A stretch of DNA of 46,152 nt from Verrucomicrobiota bacterium (lineage in GTDB: Bacteria > Verrucomicrobiota > Verrucomicrobiia > Limisphaerales > JAFGQR01): positions 1-46,152 of the forward strand of contig JAFGQR010000077.1 in the NCBI GenBank assembly GCA_016935555.1, given 5' to 3'. Positions 7,372-18,630 of the stretch are shown here, one piece after another. The notes under the pieces were generated by a model. It saw nothing but the letters and a program-made list of their open reading frames with translations. It did no database searches and was not told the DNA's origin. A program made the position numbers and the translations under genes. Each line of letters opens with the position of its first letter. Within the stretch, counting starts at the first letter, position 1.

Positions 7372-9291
7372 ATGGCGCGGGACCGTGTGGGCCCCTGCCC
7401 TCGGGCGTTTGTGGCGGCCCTTGCCCTCGCGCTGGCGGGAAGCGTCGCGCACGCCACCCCGCCCCGGCCGCCCAACGTCCTGTGGATCACCGCCGAAGAC
7501 CTCAGCCCAAACCTGGGCTGCGACGGCGATCCCGAGGCGCGCACCCCGCACCTTGACGCGTTCGCGCGCGAAAGCGTTCGTTACACGCGGGCGTTTGCCA
7601 CCGCCCCGGTGTGCTCGCCGGCTCGCTCGTGCCTCATCACGGGCCTCTACGCCACCTCGCTCGGCACCCAGCGCCTGCGCTCCCAGTTCCCCGTCCCCCC
7701 CGCCGTGCGCGGCTTCGCCGCGCGCCTGCGCGAGGCCGGCTATTACACCGCCAACAACGTGAAGACGGATTACAATCTGCGCGACGAGGCGGCGTTTGTC
7801 CGGGATTGCTGGGATGCCTGCTCCCCGCGCGCGCACTGGCGCGGACGGCGGCCCGGACAACCGTTTTTCGCCGTGTTCAACCTCATGACCACCCACCAGT
7901 CGCGCGTCAGCGCCTGGCCTGCCGACGAGTTCGAAACGCATGTCGGCGCCCGCCTCCCCCCCGGGACACGCCACGATCCCGCCCGGGTCCGGCTCCCCCC
8001 GTATTACCCGGACACGCCCGAAGCCCGCCGCGCCTGGGCGCGCTACCACGACTGCATCACGGTGATGGACGTCGAGGCGGGCCGGCTGCTGCGCCAGCTG
8101 GCCGAAGACGGCCTGGCGGGCGAGACGCTGGTGTTTTTCTTCGGCGACAACGGCATGGGCCTCCCGCGGGGCAAACGCTGCCTGTGGGACACCGGCCTGC
8201 GTGTTCCCCTCCTCATCCGGTTCCCGAAACCATTCCGCGCCCTCACCCCCTCCGCCCCGGGAACGGCCACGGGCCGCCTGGTGAGCTTTGTGGATTTTCC
8301 GCCGACCATCCTGAGTGTGTGCGGCGCGCCGGCGCCGGCGCTCATGCAAGGCAGGCCCTTCCTCGGCCCCGCCGCCGGGCCGCCGCGCCCCGTGGTTGTG
8401 GGCGCCCGGGATCGCGTGGACGAAGTGTTCGAACTCTCGCGCTCGGTGCGCGACGCGCGCTTCCTCTACATCCGCAACTTCATGCCGCATCTGTCCTGGA
8501 TGCCGCCCGAGACCTACTCGGACACCTCGCCCTTCCGCCGCGAACTCCGCCGGCTGGCCGGCGCGAACCGCCTGGACGCCGGCCCCCTCACCTACGCCGC
8601 GCCGCGCAAGGCGCGCGAGGAACTTTATGACACCGACGCCGACCCGCATCAGATCCGCAATCTGGCGCCGGCGCCGGCGCATCAGGCCACGCTCGCGCGC
8701 CTGCGCCGCACCCTGCGCGAGTGGCTGTTCGCCACCCGCGACGCCGGGTTCCTCACGGAACCCCAGGTTTGGGACCGCCTCGGCCCGGCGGACACCCCGT
8801 TCGCCATGGCCGCCGACAACGCCCGCTACCCGCTGGCCCGGCTGCTCGACGCCGCCGACCTCGTCGGCCGCCCCGAAGCCGTGCCTGAGCAAACGTCCCT
8901 CCTGCGCGACCCGGACGACGGCGTGCGCTACTGGGCGGCCCTGGGCCTGCACGCCGCCGGGGACGCGGCGGAAGCGTCGCGCCCCGCGCTGCGCGAGGCG
9001 CTGAAGGATCCGTCGGCGGTGGTGCGCATCGAGGCCGCCGCGGCGCTGGCACGCCTTGGCGAGACGGCCGGCGCCCTGCCGGTGCTTCTCGCGGAGCTGC
9101 GCGGCTCGCGGCTTGATGTCGCCCTCCACGCCGCACGCGCCCTCCAACTCCTCGGCCCCCGGGCCCGCGCGGCTTGGCCGGCCATGCGCGACGTCTGCGA
9201 GCGCGTGGGCCGCCAGGAGGCGGCCCTGGGCGATCCGGCGATGTTTCTGCGGTTCAGTCTCGAGTCGGCGCTTGCGCCGTCGATCGATTGA
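7372..9291 (+). CDS. formylglycine-type sulfatase with C-terminal HEAT repeats
   Basis: A 639-residue exported sulfatase. The signal peptide is residues 1-27 (ending VAHA). The alkaline-phosphatase-like fold starts PNVLWITAEDLSPNLGC; the maturation motif CSPARS has Cys81 as the predicted formylglycine. FFFGDNGMGLPRGKRCLWD carries the second metal-binding Asp-Asn. The last ~120 residues contain HEAT/PBS-lyase-type repeats (DPDDGVRYWAALGLHAAGD, DPSAVVRIEAAAALARLGE, then a third unit), a fusion common in Verrucomicrobia and Planctomycetes. An alternative ATG at 7306 overlaps the upstream stop (ATGA) but gives a 22-residue longer N-region, so 7372 is preferred by the signal peptide. It should desulfate a glycan; substrate not inferable. 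Confidence 0.9.
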   Translation: MARDRVGPCPRAFVAALALALAGSVAHATPPRPPNVLWITAEDLSPNLGCDGDPEARTPHLDAFARESVRYTRAFATAPVCSPARSCLITGLYATSLGTQRLRSQFPVPPAVRGFAARLREAGYYTANNVKTDYNLRDEAAFVRDCWDACSPRAHWRGRRPGQPFFAVFNLMTTHQSRVSAWPADEFETHVGARLPPGTRHDPARVRLPPYYPDTPEARRAWARYHDCITVMDVEAGRLLRQLAEDGLAGETLVFFFGDNGMGLPRGKRCLWDTGLRVPLLIRFPKPFRALTPSAPGTATGRLVSFVDFPPTILSVCGAPAPALMQGRPFLGPAAGPPRPVVVGARDRVDEVFELSRSVRDARFLYIRNFMPHLSWMPPETYSDTSPFRRELRRLAGANRLDAGPLTYAAPRKAREELYDTDADPHQIRNLAPAPAHQATLARLRRTLREWLFATRDAGFLTEPQVWDRLGPADTPFAMAADNARYPLARLLDAADLVGRPEAVPEQTSLLRDPDDGVRYWAALGLHAAGDAAEASRPALREALKDPSAVVRIEAAAALARLGETAGALPVLLAELRGSRLDVALHAARALQLLGPRARAAWPAMRDVCERVGRQEAALGDPAMFLRFSLESALAPSID

Positions 9292-9315
9292 CAAGACGCG
9301 GCGCCGCATTAAAGT
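9288..9315 (+). promoter_or_regulatory. asd promoter overlapping the sulfatase stop codon
   Basis: A perfect -35 box TTGACA (9288-9293) contains the TGA stop of the sulfatase gene. After 16 bp comes TAAAGT (9310-9315, 4/6 to the -10 consensus), 10 nt before the asd ATG at 9326. A very short leader is expected. Confidence 0.55.
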
Positions 9316-9325
9316 AGCCCGCTTT

Positions 9326-10330
9326 ATGAAGTCACGTCCGCATGTTGCAGTGGTGGGTGCCACGGGCGCCGTCGGCATCGAAATGCTCAGAACACTCGAG
9401 AAACGCCAGTTCCCCGTCGGGGAACTGACCTTGCTCGCTTCCGCCCGCTCCCTGGGCAGGACCTTGAAATTCCAGGGCCGGGACGTGCCCGTGCGCGAGC
9501 TGAAGCGGGACGCATTTGCCGGGATCGACCTCGCGCTGTTCAGCGCCGGCGGGAGCATCTCGAGGGAATTCGCGCCGCTGGCGGCAAGGGCGGGCTGCGT
9601 GGTGGTGGACAACTCAAGTGCCTTCCGGATGGACGACGCGGTACCGCTGGTGGTCCCGGAAATCAACGGGAACGACGTGGCGTCCCACCGGGGCATCATC
9701 GCCAACCCGAATTGCACCACCGCCATCACGCTCATGGCCCTCTACCCCCTGCACGCCGCGTTCCGCGTGACCCGCATCTTCGCGTCGAGTTACCAGGCGG
9801 TCTCCGGCACCGGCGCCAAGGCCATCGCCGAACTGGAACGTCAGGTCCGACAGCTCGTCGCCGGCCAGCCCGCCGCCAGCGAGGTTTACCCCCACCAGAT
9901 CGCGTTCAACGTCCTGCCCCACATCGACCGCTTCCTGCCCAACGGCTACACCCGCGAAGAAATGAAGATGGAGAACGAAGGCCGGAAAATCATGCATCAC
10001 CCGACCTTCCGCGCCAGCGTCACCTGCGTGCGCGTCCCCGTCTACCGCGCGCATTCGGTGGCTGTGAGCGCCGAATTCGAGCGGCCGGTGACGGTCGACG
10101 CGGCCCGGGCCGTGCTGGCGCAGGCGCCGGGCCTGGAGATCCTCGACAACCCGGAGAAGAACGAATACCCGCTGCCGCTCCATGTGGCGGAGAAGGACAA
10201 CTGCCAGGTCGGACGGTTGCGAAAGGACTGCGCGCTCGACAACGGCCTGTGTTTCTGGGTGGCCGGCGACCAGTTGCTCAAGGGCGCCGCCCTCAACGCC
10301 GTCCAAATCGCCGAACGCCTGCTGCCCTGA
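9326..10330 (+). CDS. asd: aspartate-semialdehyde dehydrogenase
   Basis: A 334-residue cytosolic enzyme that reduces L-aspartyl-4-phosphate to aspartate semialdehyde with NADPH, feeding lysine/diaminopimelate, threonine and methionine synthesis. The nucleotide-binding loop [11 protein letters not shown] is at residues 7-17, the catalytic cysteine is Cys130 in [23 protein letters not shown] is the following active-site segment, and [17 protein letters not shown] carries the substrate-binding Arg/His region. Length is normal for the Gram-positive-type/ubiquitous Asd (~330-340). The carB half gene starts 11 bp downstream, so the two are likely co-transcribed from the promoter at 9288-9315. Very confident. 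Confidence 0.97.
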   Translation: MKSRPHVAVVGATGAVGIEMLRTLEKRQFPVGELTLLASARSLGRTLKFQGRDVPVRELKRDAFAGIDLALFSAGGSISREFAPLAARAGCVVVDNSSAFRMDDAVPLVVPEINGNDVASHRGIIANPNCTTAITLMALYPLHAAFRVTRIFASSYQAVSGTGAKAIAELERQVRQLVAGQPAASEVYPHQIAFNVLPHIDRFLPNGYTREEMKMENEGRKIMHHPTFRASVTCVRVPVYRAHSVAVSAEFERPVTVDAARAVLAQAPGLEILDNPEKNEYPLPLHVAEKDNCQVGRLRKDCALDNGLCFWVAGDQLLKGAALNAVQIAERLLP

Positions 10331-10341
10331 ACCCAATCCTC

Positions 10342-12141
<1,800 letters not shown>

Positions 12142-12151
12142 GTCCAGAACT

Positions 12152-13081
12152 CTATGCAGCAATGGCGGCTCGCTGCCCGGCCGCCACCAGACACCCCACA
12201 GGCACCGCGTCCTCACCCAGCCCCGCCAGGCGCACCTCGGGCACCGGATGAAACGCCTCCATCACCAGAACAGGCAACGCCCGGGCAACGGCGGCGCGCA
12301 GCGCTTCGCCGACCAGCGACAAGCCGCCCCCAAGAACGATCACCTGCGGATGAACCACGTGAATGGCATGCGACAGCGCCCACGCCAGATCCTGGGCCGT
12401 TTCGTCCAAAATCCGCCGCGCAGCTGGATCGCCCGCAGCCAGCGCCGAAGCCAGAAAGCGGGCTTCGCCCCCGCGCACCGCCGACGCCATCCTGACCAGC
12501 GGCCCGCACGCCCGGCGCCGGGACAGCGCCCGGATCTTCGCGTCGACAGCCCACCCCGAGCATCGGGACTCCACAGTGGTTCCACGGCGGTCGAGGCGCA
12601 GGTGCCCGATCTCGACTTCGCCGGGGGGTGCGCCGTGATAGAGGCGGCCGTCGACCACCAGTCCGCCGCCGACGCCGCTGCCCATGTTGGTGTAGAGCAC
12701 GGGGCTGAATCCCCGGCCGGCGCCGCGCGTGGCTTCGCCAAGCGCCGCAAGGTTCGAGTCGTTTTCAACCAGCACCGGCCGCCGCGCCAGCCTGCGAAGC
12801 CAGTCGCGCAGAGGGAACCCGGCCCAGCCTTCGATCTGGTGCGACACGGCGATGCGGCCGGCCCGGCGGTCGACGGGCCCGCCAAAGCCGACGCCGATGG
12901 CGACAGCGGGGCACAGGCGGAGCAGCGCCGGGAGGGCGGTTTCGATGGTGCGCCGGATGCCGGCGCCGCCTTCCCGGGAGTTCACCGGAAATCGCCGCCG
13001 ATGCCGGATTCGGCCTGTGGCCGTGCCGGCGACCAGTTGCAGTTTGGTGCCGCCGATTTCGATCCCGAGGTAGCTTTTCAT
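12152..13081 (-). CDS. ROK-family sugar kinase, non-canonical zinc site
   Basis: A 309-residue ROK protein likely to phosphorylate glucose or a related hexose with ATP. Visible motifs: LGIEIGGTKLQL (phosphate loop, residues 5-16), VENDSNLAALGEA with the catalytic Asp, NMGSGVGGGLVVDG, the EIGH that supplies a zinc-ligand His, and IVLGGGLSLVGE near the C-terminus. The usual CxCGxxGCxE zinc cluster is replaced by TTVESRCSGWAVD, leaving a single Cys, so classic zinc binding looks absent or altered. No HTH domain precedes it, so it is a kinase type rather than a repressor. It starts 22 bp after the addA stop on the same strand and runs convergent to carB. Confidence 0.9.
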   Translation of the reverse strand: MKSYLGIEIGGTKLQLVAGTATGRIRHRRRFPVNSREGGAGIRRTIETALPALLRLCPAVAIGVGFGGPVDRRAGRIAVSHQIEGWAGFPLRDWLRRLARRPVLVENDSNLAALGEATRGAGRGFSPVLYTNMGSGVGGGLVVDGRLYHGAPPGEVEIGHLRLDRRGTTVESRCSGWAVDAKIRALSRRRACGPLVRMASAVRGGEARFLASALAAGDPAARRILDETAQDLAWALSHAIHVVHPQVIVLGGGLSLVGEALRAAVARALPVLVMEAFHPVPEVRLAGLGEDAVPVGCLVAAGQRAAIAA

Positions 13082-13103
13082 GGGGAACCAAGACGCGAAG
13101 CCG

Positions 13104-16100
13104 TCAGACGGCTTTGGTCATGCCCGGCCCCAGGAAATGCAGCCACCGCTCGGTGACGGGCCGCCGGTAGATCCTGGTCAACGCGATGCCGTAAAGTCCC
13201 AGCTGGGGCCGATACGCGTCCGCTTTGCCCTCCACCTCGCCGACGGCCACCTCGTCCGTCTTGAAGTCGACAACCCAGATCTGGTCCGCCAACACCACGG
13301 CAAGGTCCACCACCCCCTGCACCACGATGAATTCGCCTGCGGGAATGTGACCCGCCCCGTCGGCCCGCGTCAGCCGCACCGTGAACGGCAGCTCGCGGCG
13401 CACGGCGCCGGCATGCCGGCGAATGCGCACCCCCAATTCGGAAGCCCAGAATCGCGCGATGGCAGGCAGGTCCAGCGCAGCCGCCTCGGCGTCGCTCACC
13501 AGCCCCTGCTCGCGCAACCGGTCGCGCTCGCCGGCCAGGCCGTCCACGGCGCCTGCAGTCTCGAGGGCCATTCGCTCGAGAAACCGGTGGTGGGCCAGAC
13601 CCCGCTCGGCCGCGGACAGCTGGGATGCCCCGGCTGCGCGCACCGGCAGGGGGCGGGTCCGGGCGTAAGGCGGCAGAACCGATTCGGCATCTTCGCCCGC
13701 GCGTCGTCGCAGGGCGGTGACGGTGGTTTTGGCCGGTTCGCGGGTGGCGTCGGGATGGGGGTAGAGCCACGCCATGCGGCGGGTCAGGATGTCCAGCTGG
13801 GGGGCGTCGGGGAGGAGGGGATGGTCCAAACCGGCGGGGGATTCGGGAGGGGCGGGGGAAGCGCCGACGTCCGAACACATCCACCACTGCCAAGTGGCGG
13901 CCTGGCCGGCCGGGGCATGGAACCAGCCGGGCGCCTGCGCGGCCAGATGCGGTCCGAGCCAGTCGAGGTAGCGGCTGGCCTGGAGGAGGCGATGCGACGC
14001 GGGCGGCTGGGCAGCGGCGTCGGCCCATGCGGCGGCGGTTGTGGCGGCGCAGGTGCCGGCCAGAAGCAACGTGTCCTGGGCGCGGGTCAGCGCGACATAC
14101 AAAACGCGCAATTCCTCGCCGAGCGCTTCAGCGCGTTGGCGGTGCTGCGCCAGCCAGTGGGGCAGGCTGGGATAATACTGGCCGGCGTCGGGCGGCTGGA
14201 CCTGGGGACACAGCCCGTAGAGGTCGTCGAGCACCATCCGGCCATGGAGATCGGTGACGTTGAACGGCTTGCCGAGGTCGGCGACGGCGACGACGGGGAA
14301 TTCGAGGCCCTTGCTTTGGTGGATGCTCATGAGGCGCACGGCGTTTTCACCCGGGAGCGAAGCGGGTTCGCGATCGAGCGCGGCTTCCTGCTGGGCGGCG
14401 ATGAACTGGAGGAAGCGGTAGAGGCTGGGCTGGTAGAGTTCGTCGTAGTCGCGGGCCACCGCCAGCAACCGCTCGACATTGGCTTGGCGCTGCGAACCGC
14501 GGGGTTGCACCGAGAGCCAGTCCAGGTAGTGCGTCTCGTGCAACACCAGTTCGAGGCGCCGCGCCAGCGACGCCTGCCGCGCCAGGCTACGCCAATGCGC
14601 GAACCGGCGCAGGAAGGTGTCCACCTTGGCCCAGAGCGCAGCCCGCCCGCCCCCGGCAGTGTCGGCACCGGCACTGGGCGCCGGTTCGGCAGAGACGGCC
14701 GCGGAGACCGCCGCAGGAGCCGCCGCCTGGGGAGCGTGGGCGGCGTGCCAGCGTTGGAGCGCGGTCCAGAACCGGACCCGGGGCGCCGCGAGGCGGACAT
14801 GGGCGAGGTGGTCGATGGAAAGCCCGACGAGGGGCGAGCGGAGGACGGCGAGGGCGGGCACATCCTGGAGGGGGTTGTCGAGGAGCTGGAGCAGGCTGAG
14901 CAGGTCGAACACTTCGATGCTGCTGAAGAAACCGCCGCGCTTCGCCTGCAACGGCACGCCCAGCGCGTGGAACTGCTTCGCATACGCCTCCACCTTGCCC
15001 GCGGGTGAACGCAGCAGAACCACCATGTCCCGCCATTCGACCGGACGCCGCTCCTGGAGGGCCTCGTCCCAGATCGCGTGCTGCTGCTCCCGAAGCGCCC
15101 TCAACCGCAGCCCGACCATGCGGGCCTCCCGCTCGGCACTGGACAGGCGCCCCACCGGGTCGTCGTCGCCCGGCTCGCCCGAGCCGGTCAGGCGGAGGTG
15201 CACCTCCACCCGCGGGGCGGCGCCCGGAGCCGCTTGAAGGGCGGCGCGCCCGGCCGGGTTTCCGAAGCGGAGCTGGGCAGCGTCGTCGTAGTCGATGCCG
15301 CCGAGGTCCCGGCGCATGAGGCGGGCGAAAAGGGGGTTGATGAAGCGGAGGAGGGCCTCGTGGCTGCGGAAGTTGTCCGCCAGGTCGATCGCCTGGCCGC
15401 CGTCGGCGCCGGCGCGCCAGGCTGCGGCGTAGCGCTGGAAAATGCGGGGGTTGGCCTGCCGGAAGCGGTAGATGCTTTGTTTGATGTCGCCGACGAGGAA
15501 GCGGTTGGCGTGGGCGGGATCGCCTCCGAGGGCGGTGAGGATGGCGTCCTGGGCTTCGTTGATGTCCTGGTATTCGTCGACGAGGAGCCCTTGAAACCGC
15601 TGCCGCCAGGCGGTGGCAAGCGGCGTGGGTTGACCCGTGCCGGCCTCCCGAAGCAATCGCAACGCAAATTGTTCGAGGTCGTGGAAATCGAGGACACCGC
15701 GCTCGCGTTTGGCGGCGCCGAACCGGCGGGTGAAATCGCGCGCCAGCTCGAGCAGCGCCGCCAGGTGTCCCCGCACCCATGCCCAGTCCTCACCCAGCGG
15801 GTCGGGACACGTGGGGCCGGGCAGAAGCGACTGCAGGAACCGGGCGTCGTCGAAAAAACGGGCGAGGGGTTTGCGGAAGGCGCTTTTTTTCCGGGCGGGC
15901 CATGTGAGGTCCTGGGCGAGGATGGCGGCGAACGGGGCGGCGAGGGAGGCGGGGTCAGGGGATTGGGGCGGGGGCACGGCGGCGGCCTCGAGGAGTCTGG
16001 CGCAGGCGTGGGCGTTGAGGTTTTCGGGCGGCTGGTCCCGCAGGACCGGCAGCCAGAGATCGCGCCAGGCGGCGACCCCTTCGTTCAGCCAGCGCCGCCA

Positions 16101-16715
16101 GTGCGCGGGATCGGGCTGGGCGACGCGGTCGAGTTCGCGCCGGAACCATCCTTCGGGATCGGGGCGGGTTTGGGTGTATTCGTGGAGTTGGAGGATGAGG
16201 TCGCGGATGGGCTTGTCCCAGCCCCGGCTTTGCACCTGGATGAGTTCCTGAACGGCGGCGGCGTTCGGGGTGCGTCCGGCGTAGTGGTCGCCGAGAAGCG
16301 CGTCGAGGGTTTCGGCGGCGAGCAGGGCGGCCTGGTCTTCGGCGAGGACGGCGAGTTGGGGGTCCAGTTCGAGCGCGTAGAAATTCTGGCGGACCAGCTC
16401 CAGGCAGAAGCTGTGGAGGGTGCGAATGTGCGCGGCATCGAGCAGGGCCAGTTGCTCCTGGAGACGCAACGCCTCCGGCGCCCGGTCGAGTTCCGCCTCG
16501 AGGCGGTTGCGGATGCGCTGGCGGATTTCGGCGGCGGCGGCTTCGGTGAACGTGACCACCAGGAGCTGGTCGAGCGACGCGGGCTCCCGCGGGTCGAGCA
16601 CGCGCCGCAGACAGCGTTCCACCAGGGTGCGGGTTTTGCCGGTGCCGGCGCCGGCCATGACCAGCACATTGCCGCGGGCGGCGATGACCGCTTCCTGGGC
16701 GGGGGTGAAGTTCAT
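13104..16715 (-). CDS. addA: AddA/RecB-type ATP-dependent helicase-exonuclease subunit
   Basis: A 1203-residue UvrD/REP-family helicase with C-terminal nuclease. Walker A GAGTGKT is at residues 22-28; VVTFTEAAAAEIRQRI is motif Ia; DEYQDIN (about 378-384) is Walker B; GDIKQSIYRFRQANPRIF is motif III; MSIHQSKGLEFPVVAV is motif V and RVLYVALTRAQD motif VI. The PD-(D/E)XK nuclease signature is complete: VVQGVVDLAVV, then VVDFKTD, then YRPQLGLYG (about 1130-1175). With an AddB partner it processes double-strand breaks for RecA loading; no addB is in this window. It lies 117 bp behind the ACT gene and 22 bp before the ROK kinase. The length is typical of AddA (~1200). Confidence 0.94.
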   Translation of the reverse strand: MNFTPAQEAVIAARGNVLVMAGAGTGKTRTLVERCLRRVLDPREPASLDQLLVVTFTEAAAAEIRQRIRNRLEAELDRAPEALRLQEQLALLDAAHIRTLHSFCLELVRQNFYALELDPQLAVLAEDQAALLAAETLDALLGDHYAGRTPNAAAVQELIQVQSRGWDKPIRDLILQLHEYTQTRPDPEGWFRRELDRVAQPDPAHWRRWLNEGVAAWRDLWLPVLRDQPPENLNAHACARLLEAAAVPPPQSPDPASLAAPFAAILAQDLTWPARKKSAFRKPLARFFDDARFLQSLLPGPTCPDPLGEDWAWVRGHLAALLELARDFTRRFGAAKRERGVLDFHDLEQFALRLLREAGTGQPTPLATAWRQRFQGLLVDEYQDINEAQDAILTALGGDPAHANRFLVGDIKQSIYRFRQANPRIFQRYAAAWRAGADGGQAIDLADNFRSHEALLRFINPLFARLMRRDLGGIDYDDAAQLRFGNPAGRAALQAAPGAAPRVEVHLRLTGSGEPGDDDPVGRLSSAEREARMVGLRLRALREQQHAIWDEALQERRPVEWRDMVVLLRSPAGKVEAYAKQFHALGVPLQAKRGGFFSSIEVFDLLSLLQLLDNPLQDVPALAVLRSPLVGLSIDHLAHVRLAAPRVRFWTALQRWHAAHAPQAAAPAAVSAAVSAEPAPSAGADTAGGGRAALWAKVDTFLRRFAHWRSLARQASLARRLELVLHETHYLDWLSVQPRGSQRQANVERLLAVARDYDELYQPSLYRFLQFIAAQQEAALDREPASLPGENAVRLMSIHQSKGLEFPVVAVADLGKPFNVTDLHGRMVLDDLYGLCPQVQPPDAGQYYPSLPHWLAQHRQRAEALGEELRVLYVALTRAQDTLLLAGTCAATTAAAWADAAAQPPASHRLLQASRYLDWLGPHLAAQAPGWFHAPAGQAATWQWWMCSDVGASPAPPESPAGLDHPLLPDAPQLDILTRRMAWLYPHPDATREPAKTTVTALRRRAGEDAESVLPPYARTRPLPVRAAGASQLSAAERGLAHHRFLERMALETAGAVDGLAGERDRLREQGLVSDAEAAALDLPAIARFWASELGVRIRRHAGAVRRELPFTVRLTRADGAGHIPAGEFIVVQGVVDLAVVLADQIWVVDFKTDEVAVGEVEGKADAYRPQLGLYGIALTRIYRRPVTERWLHFLGPGMTKAV

Positions 16716-16832
16716 GGGGCCCGTGGGTGGCGGGTCAGGGGGGGCCGGGGGGACGGGGCGGGTGGGAGCGGCTTGTGGCGGCCCACCCCGGGGTCTTGTC
16801 CTGGGGGAGGGAACGGGCTGCGGGGGTGGGGA

Positions 16833-17273
16833 TCAAGTGTTGAGGCGCCTGGCGAGTTCGGTGGTGCCGAGCACATTGACCTTGGCGGCCTGCAGGGCCT
16901 TCACGGCGGCTTCGTTGTCGCCGAACCGGAACGCGAGCAACACGCGGTCGCCGAGCTTGTCGGTGAAGGCGTAGGTGTATTCGACGTTGACCCCGGCCTG
17001 CTCGAGAATCTCGAGCAGGTGGACCAGCCCGCCGGGGTGGTCGGGCACTTCGAGGGCGACGACATCGGTGATGCGGACCACGCAGCCGTTCTGCTCGAGC
17101 ACCTGTTTGGCCTTTTCCCACTCGTGGACAATGAGCCGCAGGATCCCGAACTCCTTGGTGTCGGCCAGGGCGAACGTTTGGATGTTGATGCCCGCCTCGG
17201 CGAGGAGGCGGCACGGGCCGGTGAGCGTGCCGGGTTTGTTTTCGAGGAAGATCGAGAGTTGTTTGACGGTCAT
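16833..17273 (-). CDS. tandem ACT-domain protein of the arylpyruvate operon
   Basis: A 146-residue protein made of two ACT domains: KQLSIFLENKPGTLTGPCRL (residues 4-23) and a second copy from about residue 70 (VVALEVPDHPGGLVHLLEIL). ACT domains bind amino acids, and the IfxENkPGrL motif is the ligand loop. Such proteins are regularly encoded next to phenylacetate-CoA ligase and IorAB and are thought to sense aromatic amino acids. A good Shine-Dalgarno AGGAGA (17285-17280) lies 6 nt before the ATG. It starts 25 bp behind paaK, which makes it the last gene of the operon. Confidence 0.9.
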   Translation of the reverse strand: MTVKQLSIFLENKPGTLTGPCRLLAEAGINIQTFALADTKEFGILRLIVHEWEKAKQVLEQNGCVVRITDVVALEVPDHPGGLVHLLEILEQAGVNVEYTYAFTDKLGDRVLLAFRFGDNEAAVKALQAAKVNVLGTTELARRLNT

Positions 17274-17298
17274 GGCAGTTCTCCTATCACGGCGGCGG

Positions 17299-18624
17299 TT
17301 ACAGGTTGCGTTTGTCGGTCACGCGTTTGGCTTTGCCTTCGCTGCGTTGCAGGGTGCGCGGCGCCACCAGGCGCACGGCGGCGCGGATGCCGACGACGCT
17401 TTCGATGGAGTGGGAGAGCCGCGCCTGCAACTGTTCCATGGCTCCCACGGTGTCGCTGAACACCTCCGGCGTCACCTCGACCTGGACTTCGACCGTGTCG
17501 AGCCCTTTGACCCGGTCGACGAGGATGTGGTAATGCGGCAGCGTGCCTTCCACCTTGAGCAGCGCCGCTTCGATCTGCGACGGAAACATGTTCACGCCGC
17601 GGATGATCAGCATGTCGTCGCTGCGCCGCCCGATCCGGCAAATGCGGCGCAGGGTGCGTCCGCACGGACACCGGTCGGCGGCCAGCGACGTGATGTCGCG
17701 CGTGCGATACCGGATCATCGGCATCGCGCGCTTGCAAAGCGTCGTCAGCACCAGCTCGCCCTCCGTCCCGTCGGGCAGCACCCGGCCCGTGTCCGGATCG
17801 ATGATCTCCGGATAGAACATGTCCTCGAAGATGTGCGGCCCGGATTGGTGGACGCATTCCATGGCGACGCCCGGCCCGACGATTTCAGACAGGCCATAGA
17901 TGTCGTAGGCCTTGATCCCGCTTTCGGCTTCGATGCGCTGCCGCATGGACTCCGTCCACGGCTCGGCGCCGAACACACCGGCGCGCAGCGGGAGTTCCTT
18001 GAAGTTCACCCCCATCTCGCCGGCGCGGTCGATGAGGTGCAGGAAATAGCTGGGCGTGCAGCAGATCGCCGTGACCCCGAAATCCTTGAGAATCATGATC
18101 TGCCGGTCGGTGTTGCCGCCGGAGATGGGGATGACGCCGGCGCCGAGGGCTTCGGCGCCGTAATGGGCCCCCAGGCCGCCCGTGAACAGGCCGTAGCCGT
18201 AGGCGTTCTGGATGATGTCGCCGCGGTGCAGGCCGCACGCGGCAAAGCTCCGCAGCATGGCCTGTGACCAGTCGTCCACGTCTTCCTGGGTGTAGGCGAC
18301 GACAATGGGTTTGCCCGTGGTGCCGCTCGACGCGTGGAACCGCACGATCTCCGAAAGCGGGCTTGCGAACAGGCCGAACGGGTAGGCGTCCCGCAGGTCG
18401 GCCTTGACGGTGAACGGCAGCTTCTCCAGGTCGGCCAGGGAGTTCACGTCCGGCGGCTGGAGATGGCGCTCCTCCATCCGCTGGCGGAACAGGGCGACGT
18501 GGTCATAGGCCCGCTGGACCATGGCTTTCAGCCGGGTTAGCTGCACTTGCTGAAGCTGCGCCGGCGGCAGAAAATCCATGGCGCTGGCGGGGTGCATGAT
18601 CGGGGGGGGGTGGACTTTGCTCAT
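17299..18624 (-). CDS. paaK: phenylacetate-CoA ligase
   Basis: A 441-residue AMP-forming ligase of the PaaK type that activates phenylacetate or a related arylacetate to its CoA thioester with ATP. The adenylate-forming P-loop is RFHASSGTTGKPIVV (about residues 94-108). Other family marks are YGLFTGGLGAHYGAEALGAG, IYGLSEIVGPGVAMEC, MIRYRTRDI, a CPCGR cysteine pair and GRSDDMLI-like IGRRSDDMLIIRGVN, followed by the C-terminal lid domain. It lies 6 bp behind iorB and 25 bp ahead of the ACT gene. In archaea and anaerobes the same gene set turns arylpyruvates from amino acids into arylacetyl-CoA or free acids. Confidence 0.95.
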   Translation of the reverse strand: MSKVHPPPIMHPASAMDFLPPAQLQQVQLTRLKAMVQRAYDHVALFRQRMEERHLQPPDVNSLADLEKLPFTVKADLRDAYPFGLFASPLSEIVRFHASSGTTGKPIVVAYTQEDVDDWSQAMLRSFAACGLHRGDIIQNAYGYGLFTGGLGAHYGAEALGAGVIPISGGNTDRQIMILKDFGVTAICCTPSYFLHLIDRAGEMGVNFKELPLRAGVFGAEPWTESMRQRIEAESGIKAYDIYGLSEIVGPGVAMECVHQSGPHIFEDMFYPEIIDPDTGRVLPDGTEGELVLTTLCKRAMPMIRYRTRDITSLAADRCPCGRTLRRICRIGRRSDDMLIIRGVNMFPSQIEAALLKVEGTLPHYHILVDRVKGLDTVEVQVEVTPEVFSDTVGAMEQLQARLSHSIESVVGIRAAVRLVAPRTLQRSEGKAKRVTDKRNL

Positions 18625-18630
18625 GTCGAT

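Noticed and set aside
10331..10341. Missing N-half of CarB hidden upstream by a frameshift
   Set aside because: The sequence upstream is a complete asd gene ending 11 bp before the start, so there is no room for the N-half.
13098..13114. Perfect palindrome AAGCCGTC-A-GACGGCTT at the addA stop
   Set aside because: Too short a loop and no T tract for a terminator; it sits between two closely spaced same-strand genes, and I cannot link it to a regulator.
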